A stretch of DNA of 64,000 bases from Muraenolepis orangiensis (taxonomy: Eukaryota; Chordata; Actinopteri; Gadiformes; Muraenolepididae). Position numbers and translations under genes: made by a program. The stretch lies in NCBI GenBank assembly GCA_027704905.1, contig CM051005.1, positions 31,873,005 through 31,937,004 on the forward strand, read 5' to 3'. Shown here in pieces: positions 36,318-48,200 of this stretch; within the stretch, counting starts at the first letter, position 1; each line of letters opens with the position of its first letter. A model generated the notes under the pieces. It saw only the letters and a list, made by a program, of their open reading frames with translations. It searched no databases and was not told where the DNA came from.

Positions 36318-37692
36318 CCAGGTGAACTCCCAGGTATTTATATTCCTGAACAACTTCAACGGACACACCCTTGATGGAAATGGGTGTGGGGGTAGATTTC
36401 CTCCTGCGGACATCCACCACCATCTCCTTCGTCTTGTCTGTGTTGAGCTGCATGTGGTTCAGCTCACACCACTCAACGAAGGAGTCCACGACGCCCCTGT
36501 ACTCCTCATCGTTTCCCTCGCTGACACAACCAACAACTGCAGAGTCGTCCGAGAACTTCTGCAGATGGCAGGACTCTGAGTTGAACTGGAAGTCTGAGGT
36601 GTAAAGGGTGAACAGGAATGGGGAAAGAACCGTTCCCTGTGGAGCACCAGTGCTGCTGACCACAGTGTCAGACACACAGTCCTGCAGTCTGACAAACTGG
36701 ACGACCCGTCAAATAGTCTGTAATCCAGGAAACCAGGGAAGAGTCCACCTTCATCGCCGTCAGCTTACTCCCCAGCAGGGCAGGCCGGATGGTGTTGAAC
36801 GCACTGGAGAAGTCAAAAAACATGATTCTCACAGTGCTCCCGGGTCTGTCCAAGTGGGCGTAGGCACGATGAAGCAGGAAGATGATGGCGTCCTCCACTC
36901 CCAGTTTCGGCTGGTAGACAATCTGAAGAGGGTCCAGCGATGATCTGACCAGGGGCCGAAGAAGCGACAGGACCAGCCTCTCAAAGGACTTCGACATGTG
37001 GGACGTCAGCGCCACCGGTCTGTAGTCGTTAGAGGTGCTGGGACGTGCCTTCTTCGGAACTGGCACCAGGCAGGATGTCTTCCACAGCACAGGGACCCTC
37101 TCCAGTCTCATGCTCAGGTTGAAGATGTACTGCAGGACTCCACTCAGCTGGGCAGCACATGTTTTGAGGACCCTCGGGCTGACGCCGTCAGGACCTGCAG
37201 CCTTGCCTGGATGGAGCCTGCACAGCACTTTCCTCACCTGCTCAGCTGTGAAGGTATGTGTGACGTGTATGGGGGCAGGAAGAGTCTCTGTTGTGTTGAT
37301 GGGGGAGGGGTGAGGTAGTGGTGGTGGGGGAGAGAGAACAGGTATGTTGTCGCTGGAGAGGGACGGTGGGGGAGGGGGGACAGCAGGGCTGGGGGGCTGG
37401 AGGGGAATGGTTGTAGAGGAGCTGGGGGAGGGGGGGGTAGACCGGAGCCCACTCATTGAATCTATTGAAAAACAAATTCAACTTGTTGGCCCGGTCAGGA
37501 CCCCCCCCCCTATTGTCTGGCTACCAGGTTGTTTGTAGCCAGTGATGCTCCTCATGCCACTCCACACATCCTTCAGGTTGTTCTGCTGAAGTTTGTGCTC
37601 CAGCTTCCACCTGTAGTTGTCTTTGCCCTGCTGGATCCTCTCCTTCAGCTCCCTTTGAACCCGCCTCATCTGCTCCCTTATTTTACTATGTA
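36317..37692 (-). mobile_element. Rex/CR1-group LINE, internal piece
   Basis: Minus-strand frames. 37744-37478: a helical region before RT (REQMRRVQRELKERIQQ). 37456-36668: a proline-rich linker, then LHPGKAAGPDGVSPRVLKTC, NDYRPVALTSHMSKSFERL and FDFSSAFNTIRP. 36675-36310: GAPQGTVLSPFLFTLYTSDF, a changed catalytic box reading FSDDSAVVG, and EYKYLGVHLD. A frameshift lies near 36680. Both ends are cut: the 3' end at 36317 and the 5' end at the solo LTR. Inactive. Confidence 0.78.
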
Positions 37693-38329
37693 TGTTACAG
37701 CCCTTGGATCCAAACGACAGAGTCTCGACTGATGCATAAGACAATCTTTATTTAATTGTCCATCCGTGACTTCATCTTAGCACCGTGAAAACTGCATTGG
37801 AAACGTACATAAACAGACAAACAAACATTTCACATAACGGTTTCCACAGTACAGTACAAACACTAAACTAAATAACATTGGTATCAAACTACAAGGATTA
37901 CATTCCTAAACAAGACATAAAATCATTCATTCACGAATTTCCTTCTACCGAGTTACAACCATAATCAAATAAACAACAAAGCATACCTTGCTGCAAGGAA
38001 TGCAAACATAATCCGAAAAGGTCCTTTCTTCCGTTTAAAACACACGATCAATACATGGGGATACAAAAGGATAAAAGTCGCACAGAAATACAAAAGCGAT
38101 ACAAAAAGACGCACCAAACTTTCCTGCTGCCGACTACATCACTTAACAGGCGCTTCCAGCTGTACTGATCTACGGTGCGCCAATAGGGACAGATTTATGT
38201 AGGCCTACGGGTATCGAACTCCGGTAAAATCCCACACGTCATTTCAAGGCATACATACATACTGAATATTATTTAGTAAACAGCAAAGGATATTGCCTAG
38301 ACATGTTTAATCTCAAGTGGTCCGTTACA
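37693..38329 (-). mobile_element. Solo LTR of an LTR retrotransposon
   Basis: The 637-bp segment starts TGTTACAGCC and ends GTCCGTTACA, flanked by the 5-bp duplication ATGTA (37688-37692 and 38330-38334). It carries no internal domain, as expected after LTR-LTR recombination. AATAAA on the minus strand near 37750 suggests minus orientation. The superfamily cannot be told from the LTR alone. Confidence 0.8.
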
Positions 38330-38334
38330 ATGTA

Positions 38335-38590
38335 TATTGTGTATAATGTATGTATATTCATTTGTTTGTACATTTATTTGTACATTACTATAAGTCACTT
38401 ATGGCACCCATGTCACTCCTGAACCATCCCTGGAAGGAGGGATTCCGACTCCGACTAGACCCGATTTCTTCCTCCATAATTAAAGGAGGTTTTTCTTTTT
38501 GGGGGTGTTGTTAACATGTGGCCTATGAAGCCCTTTGAGACTAACTGGGATTAACGACTATACTAATTATATTGACTTGACTTTTATTGT
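38335..38590 (+). mobile_element. LINE/SINE 3'UTR-like fragment
   Basis: Contains the run tcctccataattaaaggagg and then gaagccctttgagactaact followed by a ttgacttgac tail. This combination resembles the 3' ends of fish LINEs and their SINE partners. There is no coding part. Confidence 0.4.
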
Positions 38591-38860
38591 TTAAAACAAT
38601 GAATGCATTCATATTTAATGTGTTTAAAACTGTTAAACAGAGCATCATGGGACTTCTGGTGTAGCATGTGAGGGGAGCTCAGGCTCCTTCTGTGACTTCT
38701 GTACATTTGTCTAAACATATCCTCAGTTACTCACATAAGTGCATTTTTGCAAAAAAAAATTTGGATTATGTTTTTATTGAAGGACAAACATAATCATATA
38801 TGTTATAATTAAAGCATGTCATTTTCCTTCCATTTTTATTTTATTCCCTCAGAGCTCAGT
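38591..38860. other. AT-rich spacer, no gene seen
   Basis: Nothing recognised. It contains a short block shared with 26110-26140. Confidence 0.35.
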
Positions 38861-41800
38861 TCTGAAGGGGTATGGGGGTGGAGGAGGTCTGTTAGGTACT
38901 GAGGGGTATAGGGGTGGAGGAGGTCTGTTAAGTACTGAAGGGGTATAGGGGTGGAGGAGGTCTGTTAAGTACTGAAGGGGTATAGGGGTGGAGGAGGTCT
39001 GTTAAGTACTGAAGGGGTATAGGGGTGGAGGAGGTCTGTTAGGTACTGAAGGGGTATAGGGGTGGAGGAGGTCTGTTAAGTTCTGAAGGGGTATAGGTTG
39101 GAGGAGGTCTGTTAAGTACTGAAGGGGTATAGGGGTGGAGGAGGTCTGTTAAGTACCGAAGGGGTATAGGGGTGGAGGAGGTCTGTTAGGTACTGAAGGG
39201 GTATAGGGGTGGAGGAGGTCTGTTAAGTACTGAAGGGGTATAGGGGTGGAGGAGGTCTGTTAAGTTCTGAAGGGGTATAGGGTGGAGGAGGTCTGTTAGG
39301 TACTGAAGGGGTATAGGGTGGAGGAGGTCTGTTAAGTACTGAAGGGGTATAGGGGTGGAGGAGGTCTGTTAAGTACTGAAGGGGTATAGGGGTGGAGGAG
39401 GTCTGTTAGGTACTGAAGGGGTATAGGGGTGGAGGAGGTCTGTTAAGTACTGAAGGGGTATAGGGGTGGAGGAGGTCTGTTAGGTACTGAAGGGGTATAG
39501 GGGTGGAGGAGGTCTGTTAAGTACTGAAGGGGTATAGGGTGGAGGAGGTCTGTTAGGTACTGAAGGGGTATAGGGGTGGAGGAGGTCTGTTAAGTACTGA
39601 GGGGTAAAGGGGTGGAGGAGGTCTGTTAGGTACTGAAGGGGTATAGGGGTGGAGGAGGTCTGTTAAGTACTGAAGGGGTATAGGGGTGGAGGAGGTCTGT
39701 TAGGTACTGAAGGGGTATAGGGGTGGAGGTCTGTTAAGTACTGAAGGGGTATAGGGGTGGAGGAGGTCTGTTAGGTACTGAAGGGGTATAGGGGTGGAGG
39801 TCTGTTAAGTACTGAAGGGGTATAGGGGTGGAGGAGGTCTGTTAGGTACTGAAGGGGTATCGGGGTGGAGGAGGTCTGTTAAGTACTGAAGGGGTATAGG
39901 GGTGGAGGAGGTCTGTTAGGTACTGAAGGGGTATAGGGGTGGAGGAGGTCTGTTAAGTACTAAGGGGTAAAGGGGTGGAGGAGGTCTGTTAGGTACTGAA
40001 GGGGTATAGGGGTGGAGGAGGTCTGTTAAGTACTGAAGGGGTATAGGGGTGGAGGAGCTCTGTTAAGTACTGAAGGGGTATAGGCGTGGAGGAGGTCTGT
40101 TAAGTACTGAAGGGGTATAGGGGTGGAGGAGGTCTGTTAAGTACTGAAGGGGTATAGGGGTGGAGGAGGTCTGTTAAGTACTGAAGGGGTATAGGGGTGG
40201 AGGAGGTCTGTTAGGTACTGAAGGGGTATAGGGGTGGAGGAGGTCTGTTAAGTACTGAAGGGGCATAGGGGTAGAGGAGGTCTGTTAGGTACTGAAGGGG
40301 TATAGGGGTGGAGGAGGTCTGTTAAGTACTGAAGGGGTATAGGGGTGGAGGAGGTCTGTTAGGTACAGAAGGGGTATAGGGGTGGAGGAGGTCTGTTAGG
40401 TACTGAAGGGGTATAGGGGTGGAGGAGGTCTGTTAGGTACTGAAGGGGTATAGGGGTGGAGGAGGTCTGTTAAGTACTGAAGGGGTATAGGGGTGGAGGA
40501 GGTCTGTTAAGTACTGAGGGGTATAGGGGTGGAGGAGGTCTGTTAGGTACTGAAGGGGTATAGGGGTGGAGGAGGTCTGTTAAGTACTGAGGGGTATAGG
40601 GGTGGAGGAGGTCTGTTAGGTACTGAAGGGGTATAGGGATGGAGGAGGTCTGTTAAGTACTGAGGGGTATAGGGGTGGAGGAGGTATGTTAGGTACTGAA
40701 GGGGTATAGGGGTGGAGGAGGTCTGTTAGGTACTGAAGGGGTATAGGGGTGGAGGAGGTCTGTTAAGTACTGAAGGGGTATAGGGGTGGAGGAGGTCTGT
40801 TAAGTACTGAAGGGGTATAGGGGTGGAGGAGGTCTGTTAAGTACTGAAGGGGTATAGGGGTGGAGGAGGTCTGTTAGGTACTGGGGGTTATAGGGGTGGA
40901 GGAGGTCTGTTAAGTACTGAAGGGGTAAAGGGGTGGAGGAAGTCTGTTAAGTACTGAAGGGGTATAGGGGTGGAGGAGGTCTGTTAAGTACTGAAGGGGT
41001 ATAGGGGTGGAGGAGGTCTGTTAGGTACTGAAGGGGTATACGGGTGGAGGAGGTCTGTTAGGTACTGAAGGGGTATAGGGGTGGAGGAGGTCTGTTAAGT
41101 ACTGAAGGGGTATAGGGGTGGAGGAGGTCTGTTAGGTACTGAAGGGGTATAGGGGTGGAGGAGGTCTGTTAAGTACTGAAGGGGTATAGGGGTGGAGGAG
41201 GTATGTTAGGTACTGAAGGGGTATAGGGGTGGAGGAGGTCTGTTAAGTACTGAAGGGGTATAGGGGTGGAGGAGGTCTGTTAAGTACTGAAGGGGTATAG
41301 GGGTGGAGGAGGTCTGTTAAGTACTGAAGGGGTATAGGGGTGGAGGAGGTCTGTTAAGTACTGAAGGGGTATAGGGGTGGAGGAGGTCTGTTAAGTTCTG
41401 AAGGGGTATAGGGTGGAGGAGGTCTGTTAAGTACTGAAGGGGTATAGGGGTGGAGGAGGTCTGTTAGGTACTGAAGGGGTATAGGGGTGGAGGAGGTCTG
41501 TTAAGTACTGAAGGGGTGGAGGAGGTCTGTTAGGTACTGAAGGGGTATAGGGGTGGAGGAGGTCTGTTAAGTACTGAAGGGGTATAGGGGTGGAGGAGGT
41601 CTGTTAGGTACTGAAGGGGTATAGGGGTGGAGGAGGTCTGTTAAGTACTGAGGGGTATAGGGGTGGAGGAGGTCTGTTAGGTACTGAAGGGGTATAGGGG
41701 TGGAGGAGGTCTGTTAAGTACTGAAGGGGTATAGGGGTGGAGGAGGTATGTTAGGTACTGAAGGGGTATAGGGGTGGAGGAGGTCTGTTAAGTACTGAAG

Positions 41801-42189
41801 GGGTATAGGGGTGGAGGAGGTCTGGTAAGTACTGAAGGGGTATAGGGGTGGAGGAGGTCTGTTAAGTACTGAAGGGGTATAGGGGTGGAGGAGGTCTGTT
41901 AAGTACTGAAGGGGTATAGGGGTGGAGGAGGTCTGTTAAGTTCTGAAGGGGTATAGGGTGGAGGAGGTCTGTTAAGTACTGAAGGGGTATAGGGGTGGAG
42001 GAGGTCTGTTAGGTACTGAGGGGTATAGGGGTTGAGGAGGTCTGTTAAGTACTGAAGGGGTATAGGGTGGAGGAGGTCTGTTAGGTACTGAAGGGGTATA
42101 GGGGTGGAGGAGGTATGTTAGGTACTGGGGGGTATAGGGGTGGAGGAGGTATGTTAGGTACTGTGGGGCATAGGGGTGGAGGAGGTCTG
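38861..42189. repeat. 37-bp G-rich minisatellite, about 90 copies (3.3 kb)
   Basis: The unit is ggggtataggggtggagg plus aggtctgttaagtactgaa (37 bp). Main variants are taagtac versus taggtac, tgaagggg versus tgagggg, and loss of one G in gggtgg; some copies lack aggag. The two tac variants are interspersed and often alternate, which suggests a higher-order dimer unit. The plus strand is very G-rich, with two GGGG runs per unit. The array ends about 60 bp from the receptor B stop codon. There are no unique spacers, so it is not CRISPR-like. Confidence 0.97.
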
Positions 42190-42247
42190 GGTGAGGGCAT
42201 GGAGAGACTTGGAGGTGAGGAGGAGCAGGGATTGAACCGGCAACCTT
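42190..42247 (-). repeat. SINE-like B-box block after the receptor B stop
   Basis: Same AGAAGGTTGCCGGTTCAATC block as after the receptor A stop, here with its B box at 42238-42228. Homology then runs out at the minisatellite border. Confidence 0.4.
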
Positions 42248-45200
42248 CTAAGAACTTCTGGGCTGGTCAACCTGAGCATAAATAACTTCAGTAACAGGGC
42301 TTAACTGACAGTAGATGGAGGGATTGTTTGGACTCTGGAAAGAAAATAAAAGAATACATTGTTCTATCGTTGAGTTATCTGATATATACAACATGTACCA
42401 ATTACCATTTTATTGATATTGTTGTCTAACATATACGTTTGACATTTCAAATTATACATTTTTTTAATTGTCATAGGTAACCAAATTACCTTTAAAGTTT
42501 AATGTGTAGGAAATCATCTTACCTCGTCACCATCACGGGGAGAAAGGACTTCAGAGTTTTCTATAAGGTGGTCCAATGAAAAAAGGACTAAATGACATTT
42601 ATGCATACATACAATATTAAATTGTGTGGCTATGATGTCTTGTTGAAATTCCTGTTAAGGTTGAAGCGAGACCCCCAGCAGACTGGAGGTCCCTCCCCTC
42701 ACAGCAGACTGGGAACATAAACCCAGTCCCAGTCTGATGTCATGAGGACGTTGGTTAACCTTCCTCTACATGCTGTGGGACGGCAGTCTGCAATATGCTG
42801 CTGGCCTATGCTTTCCTAGTTTAACTTGGTTTATATTATATTACAATGATTTAGATTTGATGTGTTAAATCAGGCACTACTGGTTTGTTGATGTTACTAC
42901 ATGTGCTGCAGGAAGCAGAAGCTGTTGTTTAGAGCAGGGGTTCCCAACCTTTTTTGTGCCACGGACCGGCAGATACATGAAAAAATCTCGCGGACCGGTT
43001 GTCAAAGTGTGTGTCAACACACACCCCTAACAAAACGGCAGAGCTCGATTTCAGTATAAACGCGCATGTACGCGGAGCGCCGTAAAAAACCCCGGCTCGT
43101 TCGCGGGTGACGAGCCGGCTCCCGTCGTCCACTTCAAAGAGCCGACTCTTTGAGTCGGCTCGTTCACGACCGACACGTCACTAGCGCGTAGTCTCTTTAG
43201 TAGCGCGTGCAACTGAAAGTCTCTCGTTATGCCGCCGATATATATTTAATCTATATATATAGATTATACCGCCCATATATACCGCTATATAATCTATATA
43301 TATAGATTATACTATATATATAATCTCTATATATAGATTACACCGCCCGCTGTTCACCTATACTCAAATGATTTGAGTCAAATATGATGATAAACACACA
43401 GCTGTTTGGCGGCCCGGCAGTAACACCTCCACGGCCCGGTACCGGTCCGCGGCCCGGCGGTTGGGAACCCCTGGTTTAGAGTAATGGAAAATCGAAATAC
43501 TAATAAGAAAATGGAGGTCATTATTTTGTTGATGTACCAAAACAGTACTGAGACACTTCTCATTAGTGCAGTGGCGGCCGGTGACATCCGAAGTAGGAGG
43601 GGCGCAGGGGAGGGGGGGGGGTAAAAAAAATCGCAATTTTTCTAATCATATCTGCTGTGCTATACCGCATTTTCCCAGACGGTGGCGCCATTTCTCCATG
43701 TAAACGACCGAGAGGGCGAATTAAAGAAATACAAATAAAAAACTATACATAATATAAATATAAACCTCACTGTTACTCATTCTACTCTGTATTGTATATA
43801 TGTATATTGACTGAACATTCCTTTACTTACTGCTTAATTTCTTTTTTTACTTACTTTATTTTTACTGTATGAAGCACAATCTCAGGGGCTCATACAGAAA
43901 CAAGCATTTCATCATAAAGTATTCTGTATTTTGTTGTGACAAATAATAAACAAACTTGAAACTTATGGTGAAAGAACATTTATTATATGGTGCTTCAATT
44001 AGCAATTATGAACACAGTAATACCTAGTAGAAAATAAACGTAAGAAAAAAATATGGTCTTATATTAGAAAGACTACCCAGTGTGCCATCAAAAATAATAC
44101 CTCAATATGGTCTTACATTCGATTGTGCAAAAGTAATTAGAACAAAATAGAAGATAATAAAATAGACCTGATACAAGTCCTGAGATAAAATGCAATACAA
44201 TGTTAAGCTTACAAATTAAAAGGTACTGGGTCCTATGTACACTACACTACTATACAATATACAGTTTAATCTATGTACCTATGCTATACTAACTATACAA
44301 TAACTACACAACTATAACTATAACTATACAACTATTCTCTCCTCAGACAGCAAGACGCGAACTGACTCATTAACAAATGCTTCTGAATTAAACTAATTAA
44401 ATAAAATACAAATGCTTAATACATTCGACCACAGCCTATATTAGCAGACAAACACACGGAGGACCCTGTAGCTAGCATTGGGGAAGCACGTGTCCACGAT
44501 AAACTTACAAAACCCCAATCCACACCGTTTACATACAAATGACACAAGCTGCATGTTTATACAGCAAGACCAACATTTCTTATCCCCTTTACTTTACGTT
44601 TACATCGTCCACAATAAAAATAAATGTAAAACTATAACCGGGACAACAAAAACGTACCTCTCCTCAGACAGCAAGACCGAACTGAGAGCAGAGCAGTACA
44701 GGCTTTACAAATAAGGTTCAACTAGGCCACAATTGAGTGGCGCATGCGTGACTGGTTTTCTTTGCTCACGCATTGAGTGACTGGTTTCTTTGTTCGGGCG
44801 CAAGAATCTGCGCCCCCACAGATCGTATTTAGGACCCTTGATAGGCTACATTTATTAGCTTGATCCATTTTCATTGGCCGCTTGCGCGCAGTGAGGCGGA
44901 GTTCCTGGGCGCACCGGTCTTGCGCCCAGGTTTGGAGGTAGGTACTAGATTTCTATGAGAGTGACGTCAATGACAAACGAGGGGGGAGAATAGCACGCAC
45001 AAAACAATGATTTAGATTTGCTATATTAACGTTATTGTGCATTTTAAACACAAACATACATAAAATGAGTAATTATTATTCATTTTAAACATGTTTAGTT
45101 TATTTTTAGGGGTCAAAAAAATCAAAAATCAAAAAACACAATTTATTATTATTATTATTTTTCCTCTTTCAACCAGGTGGGGCGGCGCCCCTGCGCCCCT

Positions 45201-48200
45201 ATGGACGAGCCGTCACTGCATTAGTGTATATACCGTATTGACCCGATTATAAGACGACCCCTCTTTTTCAAGACTCATTTTTGGAAAAAAATGTTTTTTT
45301 TATAAAGAAAATAATTTTTTTGGAAAATAATGATAACACACATCACACATTGTGTTCAAAATTTGCCTAACTTGGCAAACAAAAACAAAACAGGCTAGAT
45401 AGATTGCAATAAAACAGTAGTGCAATAAAACGGTAGAGCAATGAAACAGAACATCAGTCTATTGGTCACATCACGTCTTCTCATTCAGCTCGTCTTCTAC
45501 GTCGCTGGTTGTTCCTCTCACTCCCGCTATCGTCACTCACGGTGTCTGCTCCCCGTCTCCTCCCACATCACGTCATCCTCCCACATCACATCATCCTCCC
45601 CGTCTCCTCCCACATCACGTCATCCTCCCACATCACGTCATCCTCCCCGTCTCCTCCCACATCACGTCATCCTCCCCGTCTCCTCCCACATCACGTCATC
45701 CTCGCTGTCTCCTCACACATCACGTTTCCTCCCACATCACGTCATCCTCCCACATCCCGTCATCCTCCCACATCACGTCATCCTCGCTGCCATCCATGGC
45801 ATTTGATACGCAGCATTTCTTAACCCATTAATGATGCTTTCTGGGGAAACGTCAGCCCATGCTTGCAAGATCCATTCACAGAGCAAACATACTGCAGGCT
45901 TTTGGATTTTTCCAGACGGTGTCAGTGCGTGATTAGCAGCCAGGAGCCACTCTGTGGATCTCTTGTGCAGATGAACCTTGAATGGTTTGTTAACGACCAC
46001 ATCCAACACCTGCAGCTGGCTTGTCATTCCGCCCGGTATGATCACTAGGTCACCATTCAACTCTTTCACTTGCTTTTTGACTGGCGTTTTGAAGTGTCCA
46101 CGGAAAGCATCCAGAATCAACATGTTCCTCTTCTTTCTGAGTCCCCCACGCCGTCTGACCCACACCACCTTGAGCCAGTCCACCACAAGCTCCGTCTCCA
46201 TCCAGCCCTTTGCCTGGGCACTACCATAATCCCCCACGTACGGGGGAAGTTTTGTCCCATCTGCGAGGCGCGTTAACATGACCGTTACTCGGCTCCTCGT
46301 TTCCAGTAGATCAGTAGATCACTGATTTGTCGCCTTTCTTATGCACAGTGACAGATGTTGGCATGTCAAAATACACAGGCGTTTGATCAGCATTGCCCAT
46401 CTGATCAAGGGGGTATGAGTGCTTCTTCCTTAACTTGATCACATATCGCTGATAAGACAGGAGCTTCTCTCTGGAGTCTGAGGGCAGGCGCTGGGCTTGT
46501 CCTGCGTCGCAATGACAGGTGTTTGATGTCTCTGCTTCGTTTATCACCATTATCTTAAAATTGGCATCGTAACTTCGTCTCTCCTGTTTATTAACTTGCC
46601 CTACTTTTGAGCCACTTTTTTCAAGTTGGTCGCTGTGTCTCTCCATTTCTATCTCTCCAGGTAACTGTTTTTATGTACTGTTACTTTAAGACTTTGAGTT
46701 ACTTTAAGTGTCGCGCGGTGTCTCGGAACACTCGTTTGGCGCGATCTGTTGTTGTGCAATTACATGTGCAATTACGGTACATCGAAAAGTCTAAACCCCG
46801 ATTATAAGACGACCCCTCTTTTTCAGATTTTTTTTGTCAATACGGTATATATGATTTATTTTATTTTATTATTATTATTATTATTTTAGCAACATCAGAT
46901 TTTGTTCAAACTGGTGACAAATGTGTGACTTACTGTTTTTCCTCTTGGAATAACAACCCAGGAAGACCAGTGAGACCAGTGAGACCAGTAAGACCAACCC
47001 ACAGAGGACAGGGATCATTAAATGGTTCTTCTTGTTCTGCATTCCTGTCAACAAACAAAAAACAGGAACATAGAACAACTTTACCGTACACTTCAATGCT
47101 GAGATGTGGGATGTCTATCTTCAGTGACAGAGGAGATGCTTTATAAATGTTAACATATATCAGACATGCTGTAAGATTCAATATCTATTATTTAAAATGG
47201 CCTGATTTGAGCTGACAGCATCGGCATCCGGATGAGACCATTTAGATTATAGGAAGATCCCGGCTTTTCTGGCATTTCTGACCAATCAGGACATCTCTTC
47301 TCTGATTGGTTCAGGGAATGTGTCTTTCCTGTTTATCACAGGTGAATGAAACACTTCTCAATGGTGGAGCCACGTAGGGAGGGAGGGAGCAGAGAGGGAG
47401 AGGACTAGTTAGTGTTTTCTGCTCTCTCTCTTTACTTCTCTCTCTCAACTCTCAAACCTACACTGTAAAACCGAACAGTGAAAGTCTGTCAAATAATATG
47501 AGTTGTATGACCTCAAAAATGCATAAACATTATTTCACCACAAACGGTATGAGTTATCTGAGCACATTTCAAACTTTAAGTGAACAATACTTAACTTCTT
47601 AATGAATATCAATGAATATCAGTACATTGTACTCAAATTATTTGACAGCAGCCTCGCGTGACGTCACGTACGTGCTGACGTCACGTACGTAATCTTCTCT
47701 TTCCAAAGTGAAGATCCGCCATTGCTTTTCCACCGCACTAACCCATGCTGCTGGGGAACAGAATATCGTACCGAAACCGGTAAGTTATTCTTTGATTTAG
47801 AACCTTATTTTGTCATTGTGTTTACCTTACTCATTAAATGCGTTTAGTGTTTCAGTTGTTGTTGTTTTAGTGTTAGTTTATGCATTTGTAGATTCAGCCA
47901 AAGCGACGGCGTAATTCAAAGTAGCAACGGTAACTAAATAAAGGTAAAGGCTGCCCAGTGTGCCCTAACCCTAACCTAAAGCACACATCTAATCGTGTCG
48001 TAGGATAACATTAAATGTTGTGTAGGCTATATATGCTGTGGAGGCTATATATGTTGTGTAGGCTATATGTTGTGGAGGCTATATATGCTGTGGAGGCTAT
48101 ATATGCTGTGTAGGCTATATATGTTGTGGAGGCTATATATGTTGTGGAGGCTATATATGCCATTTAATGTAATCAGTTTCTATGAAAGTTTTGAGTTCTA

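Larger units (their letters stand above)
45233..46845 (-). mobile_element. Pogo/Tigger DNA transposon, copy 2
   Basis: Starts CCGTATTGACCCGATTATAA and ends GTCAATACGG, with TA on both sides. The right terminal repeat is shortened (it goes from TCAGATTTTTTTT straight to GTCAATACGG). It sits 14 bp from hAT-like copy 2 in receptor B's intron. It carries a broken transposase on the minus strand. Confidence 0.85.

Noticed and set aside
35445..36374. 309-codon host gene
   Set aside because: The last third is a LINE endonuclease start and the first part is its 5'UTR; the frame ends in an unrelated antisense LINE.
38861..42189. CRISPR-like regular array
   Set aside because: Units are contiguous with no unique spacers, and the context is vertebrate.
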